The notes beneath the pieces are model-generated. The model did not search any database. It saw only the letters and a program-made list of their open reading frames with translations, and was not told the origin of the DNA. DNA of 64,000 bases from positions 8,040,479 to 8,104,478 of the forward strand of contig CM072899.1 in assembly GCA_037013685.1 (NCBI GenBank), given 5' to 3'. A program made the position numbers and the translations under genes. Shown here one piece after another: positions 15,023-28,551 of the stretch (the first letter of the stretch is position 1; each line of letters starts with the position of its first letter). This stretch comes from Acridotheres tristis (taxonomy: Eukaryota; Chordata; Aves; Passeriformes; Sturnidae).

Positions 15023-15659
15023 TGAGCATAGTTGCATGATAGGGCTTTAACATCTGCAGATTTTTGTATCTATTTTTTAGACAATCTCTTTTTTGGTAAC
15101 AAAAATCACTGTGGTTAAACCATCGAGTATTTAATAGAGTTGATAATCTTTCCCCTAGGAAGTGCTTTCATTAAAGACTAGGTCCATAGGCTGTTATCCT
15201 AGATCCTGTACCTTTTATTGTTTGTTTACAATTAAATATCTCAGAAATGGACCTCACTCAGCACAACTAGCTTATGGACTAAAACAATGAACTGTAATTT
15301 TACAAAAGTGAAAGCATGTGCATCCAAGTCCTTCTAGAGGGATGTTTCTCCAGGTGATACTGCAGGAGTGCACAAACTGTGTAAGTTCAAATATGACAAA
15401 TTAGCCACCTAAATTTAAAACCACTTTGTTGATTGCAGTTAACTACAAAATTTCCACAATATTACCTCAGAATCACAGATCATTCACCTGTTTGCACTGC
15501 ATGCAGGCATCTTTTGCACTGGCCCCTGGCACCACTGACAGGCTCAAGCCCTCCTTACAGGAAGTGCTTTGGGCTGGCGTGGCCTTTTTGGCAGGTTCTG
15601 TTTGGATTGGTGCACTTTACTACCTGTAACTTTTGATCATTTGGAGACCATTGCAGAAA

Positions 15660-15717
15660 AAACCCCAAACCCAACCAACCAGCCAACCAACCAAACCCCA
15701 ACACAAAATAAAAACCC
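15660..15717. repeat. CA/AC-rich low-complexity tract
   Basis: A pyrimidine/A tract is built from accaaccaa and aacccc-like units, with almost no G or T. Confidence 0.85.
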
Positions 15718-16455
15718 CACTAGCAGGAGGATGACTGCAACCCTTCCTGCTTGCCCTCATGAGCCGTGCCATGCCCGTTTGCTGTGCTCCCTAAAATATT
15801 CTTTTAATCACACCTCTCTCCTTTTAATCGCCTGAATGGTTAATGAGAGGATCTCATTCCCATCTGCCCATTTGCCAGCATATTAAAATATCAGTTGTGT
15901 GAAACTTGACTGTAATTTTCTGGTGTCCTTAAGCAGGAGGACTACAGAACTGAAATGCCATTTGTGTTTTCCCTGGATTGGTGAAACCTGTAAAGGTGCT
16001 CCAGACTGAAGAGCATTAAAAAAATTAACCAGGGCTAATCTGGGACAGAAAACATCACAAAAATTTTCTTCCCATTGTAATGACTGCATAGGACCTTAAG
16101 GGTTCAGTGAACTGGGTACCTAAATATTTTAATATGCAAGTTCTCACATTTTGTAGATAGCTGAGGCATTTTTTAGTGCCATAAGTTTGGGAGGGAACAA
16201 AAGGAAATCCTTGGAAAAAACCCTAGGAGGAAAAGAAACATATCTGCTAGGCAACTGGGAGCACTTCCTATTGAGAGGCAGCATCTGGCAGGTGTCGTAC
16301 ATTTGATAAATTTTCTAGGAAGCTGTGTCACTACAAAACAATGTCAAATGGGCTTTCCTAGGTGTGAGAACTTCCTTTCCAGCTTAAGATAAAACCTTAT
16401 ACTCCAAAGTGAGGAAAGAAAGAACAGCCGGTAAGGTTTAAAATTTGGTTAACAC

Positions 16456-16473
16456 AAAAAAAAAAAAAAAAAA
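16456..16473. repeat. Poly(A) tract
   Basis: Eighteen A. A processed-copy tail was considered, but the sequence before it shows no gene. Confidence 0.9.
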
Positions 16474-18011
16474 GAGGAAGGAGTGGTTTCACTTCCAACA
16501 GAATGCATCCGAGGGTTTTGGCTGGTATGTAATGCCATTTTTTCTGGACCATATGCAATAATTCAATGAACACATATTTGCATTTTATAAACTCAAGTTA
16601 CTGGTTCATGTTTCCTTAGTCACTCTGAGTTAAGAGGGTTACGTATGGCTGACATTAAAGACAGTGAAGCGTGAGAAACAGCAAATAAACATGATTAGAT
16701 GGTCGACATTAATTTTTATTATAGAACCCAAAATGAGAGATTGGAACCTAGAAAGAAAAGCAGATAAAATGTCATTTTTATAATTGAATTCTCTCCAAAA
16801 AACTGTGCCAATCATGCAACTGGTAAATTGCTATTACCCAAGATGAGCATTCAAGTTCAGTGGCTTATTGAATTATATCAGTTGACTGATGATTAACTTC
16901 CCTGTTTTGTTACCGGTGCATGGTGTAAAGACAGTAGACAAAAAAATCAAAGATGCTGTAGAGTTGATATATTTCTTCATTTCTCTTTTGTGAACTTTAT
17001 TGTTTAGAGAATCAAGTAATTTTAACTTGGAAACTGTAGTGGAGAGTTTTGGGAAGAGTTAGAGTGTTTCACTTCAATGCAAAGAATTTTTATTCTCTGG
17101 TAGGAGGCAGCTGTTCTTTAGAAAACCAACACAGCAACTTTACCCAGTAGGTTTCTTGCTTTCTCTCCCCCTTTGGCATGCAAAGATGTACAAAAATAAG
17201 GCCTAGGAGTTATTTTTTTTTGCTGCTGCCTTATATATGAAATAATAACACCTTTCCATAGACTCCTTAGCAAAGTTGTGATCAAGTAAAGGCTGTGCTG
17301 CAGGATGTGAAGAAATGAAGGAGTGATGAAATCAGGAGGTAAATCACAGCCCAGATTTCTTGTTGCCTTGTGGTTTCCTTACCTGCTTGTTCTCAATTCC
17401 TGCACAGGTATTGAACTGAAAAGCTGCAGGTGTAGAAGCCATAAAGTACTTCATAGTTTTTGAAATTGGGAGTCATTTAAGATCAGTGTTACTACTTTCT
17501 GCGATTCACTTTAGAACATATTTCTGTAGTGTCATATAAATATTTTAAAAATATCAAATGGAAATGAAGAACTACTGGTGCTTGATTTTGCAATGTGTAT
17601 TTTCTGGAAGTTGAAAACAACTCAGCACTGACTGTTCGTGGTATTCTTTTGGGGAGCCAAGATAATGAGAAACACATAAGGAGCAGCCTGGAAATTTTGC
17701 CTTTGGATGTTTTGAAAGATACTTCAAGGGTGTTTTTTGATCTTGTGCCTTTTAGGAAGATGTGTGGCATTGGTCTCCTGTCTTCTCTAACCCTGTACAC
17801 CCCTCAAAAATTTTAAACAATAAAACACACGGCAAAAGTAGAGTTTTCGAGAGCTGACTGACCAAAAAAGAAATTTTCTTATTGGATGCATTTTTATATG
17901 GTGTTTTAAGAAAATAGGATATATCCCAATAAAGATAATTTTGTAAACTGCTGAAAATAGTAAAAAAGTCACATCTTTCCTTTTTTAGTTTGTTCCTTTT
18001 TGGTTTTGCTA

Positions 18012-18035
18012 TTTTTCTTTTTTTCTTTTTTTTTT
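18012..18035. repeat. Poly(T) tract with C interruptions
   Basis: T runs broken by two C residues. Confidence 0.85.
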
Positions 18036-21000
18036 GATTTTTAATTCTTTTATCATGGTTCTAGCATAATTCCATGTAGTACCAATTAAAGGGGGAAAAA
18101 TTACTGGAATTTCCAGGGCTGCATCTGGAATGGAGGAATGAATACGTCTACTGTTTGCAAGAAGTCTTAAATCTGAACATTTCAGGTGATATCACATCCT
18201 TCAAAATTAAATGTAGAAACCTTTCATCTCCTTAGGAGCCATAAATCCATACAGAAAGCAAGTCCTTTGTGAGCAGGGTTGAAGACATCTGCTCCACTCC
18301 AGCAGCACAGGCAGTGAGTGGGATTACAGACTTACAGTGTAATGGCTTAAGAGACCTATTTTAATATGGCTAAGAAAAAAAGTAAAGTATAATTTCTTTT
18401 TATCCTCTCATGAGAGTTTAATTAAAGGTTTTGTTTTTTGAGGCAACCCTAATCCTGGAAGTACAGCAGGAGTAGAATAAGTTTGTGTGAAACTTGCATG
18501 GTAAAAAGGGCAAAATCTTATACATTTTAAAAATGTTTAGGTTTTGGTGTTTTTCTCTGGAATTGTTAAAACAAATTTTACTATCAAAATTATCGAGTAT
18601 TAAAAACTCATATTTCAAATATCTCAAAATCTGGCATCCTTCTTAAAACCAAGTCACAAAAATCTCATTTGGGGGAAGGAAATCCCATCTATGACAATAC
18701 TTATTTTGATGAAATGTTTCGATATTAATGGAAATCTGAAAGACAGAAAATAAAAAATTTTGGTGACGTAAATAATGTGATAGCAAATTACACTGAACTT
18801 TCTTTTTAGACTGAAGTTTTTTTGAGTAGTATTATTGACTTTAGTGTTGAAATCAAAGCAAGCAAATAGTTCAGTAGTTTGAGCTCTGACTTGTGCTGCG
18901 TGTGGAATGAGTTGGTTCAGGAAAGTGTTGTTTTGGCTGATTTTGTGGAAAGCCTCACATTTTTGATCAAAACTCCATTAGCTTACTACTGTTTCCCAGC
19001 AGTGCTGTGGAAGTCCTCAAAGCATCATTACCACTCAAGCACAACTGTTGTGTTATTGCAAAGGGGCAAATCCAGGACAGAGTGATCAGCTCGTTGTTAA
19101 GGTCTGCAGAAGGCTGGATTCACTTCCCAGCTCTGCCAGTAACTTTCCTATTCTTTTATCTTTGTCTCAGGAATACCAGTGCAGTTCCCACAAGGCTGAG
19201 CAGATATCCTCTGATCCCAAAATGTCTTGTATTTGACACTGCAAATAGAATAGGAATGTAAATGCTTGTAAGATGCTCTGACATGCTCGTTGCTACCTAT
19301 GACATCATCTTCATAAACATTTTTAAATACTGGGGAAAAACATGGTGCATTTAAAAATAGCATGGCAGACAGGACACTCTTTCCTTCAGCCAAAACAAGA
19401 TCAGAGAGATGCAGATTTTGAACTACCTTGTGATTCATCCCCAAAGCCTAATATTAATAGTACCCGATATTTTGTAATTTGTTCAAACTTTGCTTTTAGA
19501 GAAGAGAAATTGTGTGGTGTGGGTGCCAGATAGGGCAATACAAAGCAGAGCATTCCACTTTTGCAGTGAGCAGCAGAACCTGGTTAGGTCATTTCTTCTT
19601 CTTAGATCCATATGGTACTCTTTAAAAATTAAAAATCTTCCTGAAGAATAACTTTTAAAGTAAACTTTCACAGATGGGTTTTGGTAAGATGTCAACAAAC
19701 ATGACCTTTCAATCTCTAGTGCAAATGGCAATAAAACCCGAGCCTATCTAATCTGCCTGCAAATAGCTGTAGCTTCACTGATCTAGTCTAATCAAAGGAA
19801 CAAGCCCACAGGGGTTTAAAGGATTTCTTGCTGTTTCTGCAGCCATTAATTTAATTGCTAGAGTACAGTGAACTCTCAGAGTACAGTAAATGTTTGGATC
19901 TGCAGGGGGATAAACAGCTGAACCCTTGGAAATAAAATCTAAAGCAAATAGGGTTTTCTCTGCAATTAGTGTTGTCTTAAAGTATGTTTTAAAAGCAGGC
20001 CCCAGTAGAGCTGACATGAGTTATCATCTGCATTTCCATGTGATGTACCACCGGTTCTTCCAACATGTCCTGCAGTAACTCCAGTGAATTGCCTGCAAGA
20101 GCCAAGTGAAATGCTGAGTGATAATGTGTGGCAGTAGTGCACGTGGGGGTGGTAACACTCATTCCATCATCTGCCTGGCTGCTGCCACCCTCGGCCTCTT
20201 AAAATTATAGTCTCCATTTTGAGATGCTTTTCCACCCCAAGGATGAATTTTCAAGGTGCTACTGTACTTTTAATTACATTTAAAGGTAATTACTATACAG
20301 GGCAGTGCTTACATTATTAGTGGAATATAAAAAAATTATGATAGGGATGAAAAGGACTTCTTGAACACACTCCTAACTGTGCAGGTCTAAAGTGATTCCA
20401 GACTGAGGAAGGTGTCTGAATTTTAATTTTATGTGGTGCTTCTCAGGGCAGAGTTGCTTTCCTTTCAGTCTCAAAGGTATTTTGGTTTTGGTATTAATAT
20501 TAATAGAAGCATGACTTTAGCAACTGTTGTATAAGGTGTCTTTTTGTTTTAATCAAAAAAAGAAAATGATTGTTGTTTTCAGGAAAAATTGTTTCTGTGT
20601 AAAAGTCTGAGCAATTTACTGGTCAGCAGAGTTGTGTGCTTTCACTTTTGGCAATGCATATTCCCACTTATGGAATGATGAATCGATTTCATTTAATAAT
20701 GAGAATTGGCTTGAGGCAAAGCCAAGCTTAGAATAAAACAAAAGAGATCCTTATTGGGTTAGAGTTTAAATTGCCCTCTACCTGCTCTCCATCCTAGCTC
20801 TAACACGGCTCCTTTAGCTGCCCTCTTGCTGGCAGGTGTAGGACTGGGCAAAGTCACTGTCCAGCCTGTGGAGGTCATGGGACAGAGGAGGGTTGTATGA
20901 AGATACAAATGCTCATCATAAAAGGAGTAGAATTTAAAATAACTTGTAGCTGGAAATGCGGGATCCCAAGTACAGTTGTAGATTCTTAAGGTGTTTGTGT

Positions 21001-21167
21001 GAGATTTTCAGGTAATTAAATGAACTAAGACTTATATTCATGATTATGAATTCTAATTAATTGGTCAGTAGTAAATAATGAAGAGTTAACTGTAGCTTCT
21101 AGTGCTGCCAAATATTTAGGAAAAACAAAGATTTTCAGGATATCTTTTTAGTAAGGAGCATAGGAGT

Positions 21168-21209
21168 ACAGGTGTATTAAGGAATTTTACAGGTGTATTA
21201 AGGAATTTA
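21168..21209. repeat. 21-bp tandem duplication
   Basis: acaggtgtattaaggaattt plus one base occurs twice with no gap (21168-21188 and 21189-21209). The copies differ only at the last base, so the duplication looks recent. Confidence 0.95.
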
Positions 21210-24200
21210 TGTGTATGCTTTTATAGTGGAAAATTGAAGACGCCCTTTTGGTTTCCCATTGACAACCACAACCCCCACTGGCATTTCATCCCTCATAATG
21301 AAGGACAGGCAGTTTAGTGCTTCCTCCCACCTTCACAATGTCATGTGGGTCATCCCTTGTCATCCCTTGCCATGTACCTTAGGCAATTTTATGAAATGTA
21401 TTTCTCACTGGGCTTGGGTAATCCAGAAGAATTATTAATGAGAAGATTAAAAAACCCTCTACAAATTGGCAAGTTTATTTATAGATCAAATGTGACCACT
21501 GAAATGCAGGAAACCTCCAGGGAAAACTGTTATTACCTGCCTCTAACAGCGTGATCCAAATTAGAGTCTTTTATAAGTGTACAATGGAAACAACCCCTGC
21601 CTTGCCAGTAGAACCTCCCCTGTGTGGAGCCCTCCATTGATTCAGGCACGTTTTTCTTTAATGCAAAGGCCTTTCCAGTGTAGTTACTCAATGAGCAGCA
21701 TTGCATCAGCAGGTCCCAAAATGGGGCTTGGCAGCTTTTTTTGCAGTACTGTGCAGTTCTCAGGGGCACACACTTTGTGCATCAGATGTGTCACACTTTC
21801 TGTGAGCAGTGTAAGAGCTAGGATAGGCTTTAAGCAGTGTTTAGGCACTAAAGATGCAGCTGACTATTCAACAATTTCAAAAGTACCTTGGTGAATATTA
21901 ATTTTTAATGGAAACCTTTTGTATTTCTGTCTGACCATAGCCAATATTTCTATGAAGAGAAACAAACATGAAGTATCATTTAATGCCAATTGGTGACTTT
22001 TTAATCCATAGAGTGTACGTGCTTTTTGTTTGTGTTGTGCTGCTCCAGAAGGGAATGAATTTCTCTATGCTGGCATTGTAATCTAGGACTACACTATCCA
22101 TGTACTTAAAATCAGTCAGGTGTAGAAGTAAGAAAAGTCTAACAGGGCCCTCAATTTTTTTTAAAAAAAAAGGTTTGTTCGGGCATGCAGTAATACAACT
22201 GTCCATGACTGCAAGTAACTGCATCATTATGTACACAGTCCTATTTCTGTAATTTGGATCATTGGAGGGCAAAGTGTCAAAAATCTCTGTAATGATGTTT
22301 AATTCCATTTTAACATTCCCTAGAGGAATTGCTTTGAGTTTATTTTCAAACCATAAAAAACTTAGGAAACCTCTTGAAGTTTGTGGGAATTATATAAGTT
22401 ACAGCTACTTTTCTGAATTGGTTTGATCATGCAATCATTAGTTGCCATACCTTCTGATCTGTCTCTTTGATTCTAACAAACAGGCTACACTTAGAGTAAC
22501 CTAGTTCTCCCAGATTTTCTCAGTACTTTTAGGAGCCTGAATATGGGTTGAAGTGATTTCATTTTAACATGAATACATACTTTCATTCTTTGAGTTTTTG
22601 ATCACTTTGCAGAACTTTTATGCGTTGGTATGACTCTTTGCAATGAAGTACAGTATAGGAATTGCCATTGGACTCTTTATTGAAATCTGTAAAATAATCT
22701 AGTGTGGATTTTATTGTTCATGCTGTGCTCTCATTTGTTCTGTTTAAAAAATGAGAACGGTGTATTTCAAAAAAAGGGTGTATCTTGAGAGCTATAAATA
22801 TACATGTGGGTTTTTCCCCCGCAGTTAGGATTTTTCTCACTTTGCAGAAATGTTTTCAAAGTAATTATATTCCTAGAATAATAATTCAGAAGGTTTGTGA
22901 TTAATTACTACTCTTCGGCCAATAAGTCTCAAGATATTTAAAGACACTCTTATAGTTGGATTCATCATATGAAATGAGTAACTGCAAGGTTTTTTAATAG
23001 AAGATTTAATCTTGGTTGCTCCTAAGAGTCTGACCATTGAATTCAGTAGGCTTTGAATCAAGATGTAAAATAGGATAAAGAGCAGCACTGAATCTTACTG
23101 GATGCGAGGTCAATTCTCTGGTCTTTCAGTGACCAGCTTTGGTGCTGAAAAGATTTTTGCCTCTTCCTCCCTCATTTTCTCTGTTGCAGCAATAGTGACA
23201 CTGTAATCACAGTCACTGAAAGCTCCAAGAACTCAGATTAGTTCCTGAAATGACGTTGTGGAAGAAGTGGCAGTTTCTTCATGGATGATGGAGTGTGCCT
23301 AAAGCAGCAGGAGGGCTAATTAGGCAGAATCTAAGCCTCTGTGTCTCTGTTTCTCCGTATACGAGGGCAGAATAATTGTTCCACTTCCCGCCCATGTTTT
23401 TAAAAATACACTCATTAAAATGTAACCTTTTTGAGACAGACTCTCCCTTATTATGCAGGGAGCATAACAAGGAGCTATTTTTAGTATAAATTAATAGATA
23501 AATCAAAAAATAGGTTGGGTTTAAAAAATGAATAAGATTAGTTAATTTCTTTAGCAGAAACATGCTTACTCTGGAAGCCTGAGATATTCTGAAATTTTTA
23601 TACAAAGGTTTTATTTTTAAAAGTGCATAAAATACCAATTGCAGTTCGCATTGAGAAGAAAAGTTATCTAATACCAGGTAGCTTGATTCCTTCAAGAACA
23701 CTGGTAGCTCTCCAGAGGTCTGTCTGTAATTGGCCTCTTGGGATGTCTGCTTTGTTTTTTGTGTAGTGGACAGGGTGAGCATGATGCTCAATTATTAACT
23801 AGCACAAGCCAACAGGCTAATCGCCTTCAAAAAAATCTTGATGCTTTTCCAGGCTTAATAATAGTGTCTGTTTGTTATATGTTGGCTCCTAGGGACACAA
23901 CCTGGAAATCAGGAGTGCTATTAAACTAATTACAACACAGAGCAAAACATGTTCTCGCCCCAAAAGGATGAGTGTGCAGAATGTACACAAATTGCATATA
24001 GTTCCTTTAATAGTGGTGTGTATGAACAGTAAATGCCATTTGTCCCTGCTCTTTGTGTTTATGGAGCTTTGCACTTGCAGAAACAAGAACTAAAAATTAG
24101 TTTCCCCTACCGGATTTGGAAGGTAGGGACAAACCAGTGCTAATGTAAAGACAATTTATTGTCTAAGTGCCAGGAAGATGTATTCATTTACTAGAAATCA

Positions 24201-27200
24201 GCATCAAAGTAGACAAGAGACACTTCTGGACAAACAAGGCTTCCCAGATTCCTTGTAAACATACTGTAAAATGTCCTAGCGAATTTTTAGATGAGAGAGG
24301 ATGGCAGCTTTTAAATGCCAAGGAATCACTGAAATACCTGTTGGATACAGGAAGGAAAATGAGATAGGATGGGCTTTTAAAACTTGGAAAGGTTTCCACT
24401 GCCAGGCTTGGAATAATCAAAGAATTTATTTCATAGTGAACATACTAGACATATAAGAGGGCAAGAAAGCTTATGAAGACTTTATAAGGAATATTTAGCA
24501 TAAAATGAGGAGTAGATAAGCCAAGTATCCCAGGAAGAGAATAATTAGAAGAAATCCAGCAGTCTAAAGACAAACAATTAGAAACTGGCGTACATCCAGC
24601 TACTATAAAGTCAGATTATTTTAGGGCAAGAAATATACCACTGTATACTGAAATTACAGTCAGCTTATCTTAAGCAGCAGCTTGTATCCAGGCAGTGTGT
24701 GGTGTTCTGTTCTGAACAAACAGACACCATATCTCATTGGCAAAAGAATCAAAGATAAATTTGTGTGTCGAGGTGCTACTCATCAGGAATTATGTATTTC
24801 AACAGACAGATTCTTCAGGATGCTGATACTGTATGTATTAGGGGGAGGAAGAGAGAATTTTGGAGTTAGACAAACAGCTACTTCAAGAGTGCACTTTGTA
24901 AAAATCTTAAAATGCTCTCTGAGAGAAGATCTTGTTTTCAGCAGTGGTACCTGGGACAGAGTGAGGTCTTGGTGAGGTTTTAAGGGAGCTTTCAGTAAAC
25001 TTACACTATTTCAAAATGTACCTAATTAAATATATACTCTTAGTGCTTTCATAGAGAAATTCATTATTCACTTGAAGAACAAGTTGAACAACATGAAAGC
25101 ACTTCTGTCCCTCTCTGCTGCTTCCAAAGAGAGCTTCTGGTGTGATGCTTCCAAATATATTTGGCCTTTGACCTCAGAATTCATATTGTCAAGAACCTTC
25201 TTATATGGCTGTGGGGAAGGTGAGAAGAGTTATAAGCATGTGGTTTCAGCTGTGTCTTACAGGTAATAAAGGCTAGCATGCTGCCCCAATAGTGTTTCAT
25301 ACGCTTTTTATGGATTTTTATAATACCAATTCTTAAAATGCAAGCATCAATTTATAATATTCAGAAGGGTGGCTGAAACAATCAATACAGGAGCTGCCTA
25401 GTAGTGATGGTTTGAAAGAATGGGACATGGCATTATGGATGGGAGGAGGGTGAAGAGAACATGATGATTTACAAACTTCATAAGAGGCATGGCAAATTTT
25501 AAAAAGAGTTAAAAGCTTCTATTTTCCTCTCTTCACTTCATCCTGCATATGGTGCTCCTGGAATTTCTCCTCACACAGCATCTCAGAGCATTAATAAATC
25601 CACATTCCCTGTTCCCTCCACCCTATCCCTTGTTCTTCTGTTCCTGTTCTTTGAAGTAACACCAATGACAACATCTTTAACAAAAGGTCTAAAATAGAAT
25701 TGTTCCAGTAGTATATTTTTTCTCTTCCCCTGCCCCCCACCTGCTCCTCTAAAAAGCAGTTGCTTCCTGCAAAGTATGTCAGGAGAAACAAGCTTGCTGT
25801 CAGGTACCAGCATTCCCTGGCTTTGTTAGTTCTGCAGCCACAGACAGCACATATTGGAAAAGCACGTGCCACATCCCCAAACTGCCTCCCCTCAGGGTCA
25901 GCTGAAAGCCACTTTTATATATCTGAGTTGGTTTTCAACTTGTTTTCTGTTCTTGTCATGATTATTTCTATTTCACATTATATCCTTGCAGGTAATACTT
26001 TAATATCTAACAGACAAATGGCCCATTCTCAGAAATTATTCCTGTATTTAAGTGTTTTATTTAAATATGACAATCTTATCATTGTTTTTCCAAAATGACA
26101 ACTCTACAGAGTCCTTTCTCCCGTGTCAATCTTGAAAGCTTTAATTGTAATCTCAACAGCAGGAAACTTGTTCTAATGCAGTGAGTGGAAGAATATATGT
26201 AATTCTGTAAATCACTTTAATAACAGGGTTTTTTTAATTTTCAGTAAGAAAAGCCATTATTATTACCAGAAAAATAACACGTCTTATTTGCTGGACAAAG
26301 CTTGTCATGCTGTGTGAAGTCCAAACACAACTAATGAAGACTGCAAGGAAGAGGAGTGCCCTCCTTCCAAGATAACTCAATCTTGTCTGTCTCTCTATAA
26401 ATAGAGAAAACCTAGAACAAAACTGGTATTGCAAAGTCAGTCAGGAGTTAGGAAATACCAGAATTAAAATCATTTTTGCAGGTTTTTTGTTCCCATGTAT
26501 ACACACCAATTCTACTTACATTATCAAGGTATTTCTTGCTTTCAGATCTCTGCATCTTTCAGTATGCAGAAACAGTGGTGGAAGCTTCAGAAGCAGCTGT
26601 TAAGAGTTTTGCTTCCTTGCATGATTGAGTATATGGGCCTGGTTTTTATACACTGTGCTAGGACTATCTGCAGTATCATTTCCTTTATAGACTTTCCTGT
26701 GACACTTATCAAATCTGCCTGTACATACTTCACAAAAGTAATGACCCTCTGCTTACACTCTCTCTGCTGAGAAATGATGTGATAGTTTTTATGCTCATTT
26801 GTCTTCATAGGTGGAGAAACAGTGAGTGTAAACATCAGCTAATTTGGGGAACTCAATCTGAGTCATTATTTTTCAGAGCTCTGTTTTATGTAGCCTTTTA
26901 ACTTACAAAGTTCATCTCTTTATTTGCAGCTATGAGAAATCAGAACCACACAACTAAGGAATATTAAAAAAATAGAAAGGTGAAATAACTTACTTTGCAC
27001 CACAACATGCAGGGTTTATTTATGATGCCCTTTTCTAGATAGGGCACAATACTCCTATGCCATTCACTTTAGATAATCTCTGTCCTTTTCTCTCATGTCA
27101 CTTGTCTATCTGACCAGATTCTCCCTCACTCAATCCTTTTCTAACTCTTCATACTTCTCTATTTTCCTTTGTTCACCTCTTCTCTTGGTCTCTGAGCTCT

Positions 27201-28493
27201 TAACAAGATGAAGAAGCCTAACTGCTTATATTTTTGTGCTGCAATGTGTGCTCTTACCACTTAGTTTAATTCTCACCAATGGTTTGAGACAGTTTTTAGT
27301 GGCAGCAGAACCGAGAAGTTCCTCCAGCCACAAGAGGTGTGGTGGGGATAATGTACAAGCAGTTGTATCTCATGAGAAATATGTGAGCAAAAGAAACCTG
27401 TAGATGATTTTTAAGAGCAGAGCTGGTCCTTTCATTTAGCACTGGGAGCTGTGAAAGCATCAAACCTCAACAGAGGGAGGCTGTGTGGGGGTCTATGTAT
27501 TTGACTGAGGGTGTTGGAATGGCAATCTCCAGCTGGCTTCACTGCACATCCAAATGGAGAGGGATTTTTGGCAGACACCCTGTGAGCTCCTTCTTCTCAC
27601 TGTTCATGCCTAAAGTGCAGGAGGATAATCAAGGAAAAGGTCACTAAACCTTTATAATAAGTAAAAGAAAGTTATCCACCATGAAGCCCACTGACCAAAA
27701 TAGCCAAAGGTTGGTTAAATGCCATCTGCTTGGAGACAATGGTTTTAGGCATTCAAAGAGGATTTAGCTGGATAATGAGCCACATGTAGAAGAGCAGCAC
27801 ATTTTTAACAGCTCTTTGCTAAAAAGCAAATGTCCCAATGCTTTTAAAATCTTTATTTTTGCAATGGGGTTGGCAGACAGTGTCAGTTCCTTTGGGTTTG
27901 AAACTGGAAAGGTCTGGATCCATTAATTCAGGGACTACTGTATAAAGAATGCCTGCACTTCCAGTGAAGTATCAGGACTGTAAAGTTAAAAATTTTATTA
28001 CAGTGTAAAATCTAGAAATTGGTAGTTTGAGGAACATGACTGAGTCAAGCATTTTAATATAGGCTTAATGTCATAACCATTAATTTGTTAAAAAGTGATT
28101 GATCTTTGTAAGCACAGTTCTGCTGGATGTGTTGTGTAGTGCTGTAATTGTACATGCTTCTTTAGAATTGAGATGTGAATCATATTTACCTGTGGAATAA
28201 AATAATTTGATTAGTGAATGTACACAAATAGTCCATTTTGCAAAACAGTCTATACAACAATAGAGCTTGGATTTTACCTCTTTGGTGCAGAAGGCACATT
28301 TATTGGTGCATATTGGACAGTAAATCAATCTTCAGCAAAGATCTGCTTAGAATTTTTATTCCTTAGGAAATTCCTGCAGTCACTGTGATACTTAACACCA
28401 GGATGGGCAGAGCAGGCAGCCAGAATCACCTGGCAGGACTTCTGCCAACTTTCTCTGTAGCCCTTTGTGAGCTTCACTGCAAGCTTTGAGTTC
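21210..28493. other. AT-rich non-coding DNA with two longer ORFs of doubtful meaning
   Basis: Minus-strand ORFs at 21976-22308 (110 codons) and 23279-23791 (170 codons) lie here. Neither has convincing family signatures. The first has a possible upstream acceptor but contains a T-run/A-run palindrome that looks non-coding. Confidence 0.55.
21350..21369. repeat. 10-bp tandem duplication
   Basis: tcatcccttg occurs twice in a row. Confidence 0.8.
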
Positions 28494-28551
28494 GTGTGTG
28501 TGTCTGTGGAAAGGAGGGAAAAAAATTCATGAGAGTGTGTGTGTGTATGTG
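28494..28551. repeat. Interrupted (TG)n microsatellite
   Basis: Two TG runs (28494-28508 and 28535-28551) are separated by an A/G-rich spacer. Confidence 0.85.

Larger units (their letters stand above)
9775..21167. other. AT-rich non-coding DNA
   Basis: It holds the listed small repeats at 12.2, 14.9, 15.7, 16.5 and 18.0 kb and chance ORFs of up to about 102 codons. No gene or mobile element was recognised. Confidence 0.65.

Noticed and set aside
16200..16473. Processed pseudogene ending in poly(A)
   Set aside because: The sequence before the A18 run has no long frame or recognisable gene and no flanking duplication.
23279..23791. 170-codon minus-strand ORF
   Set aside because: There is no domain-like pattern, and it starts and ends without splice or regulatory context. 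The length is only slightly above chance expectation.
28080..28328. Cys-rich minus ORF resembling a zinc-binding motif (CPICTNKCAFC)
   Set aside because: The Cys spacing does not continue into a known finger or RING pattern, and the rest of the ORF looks random.
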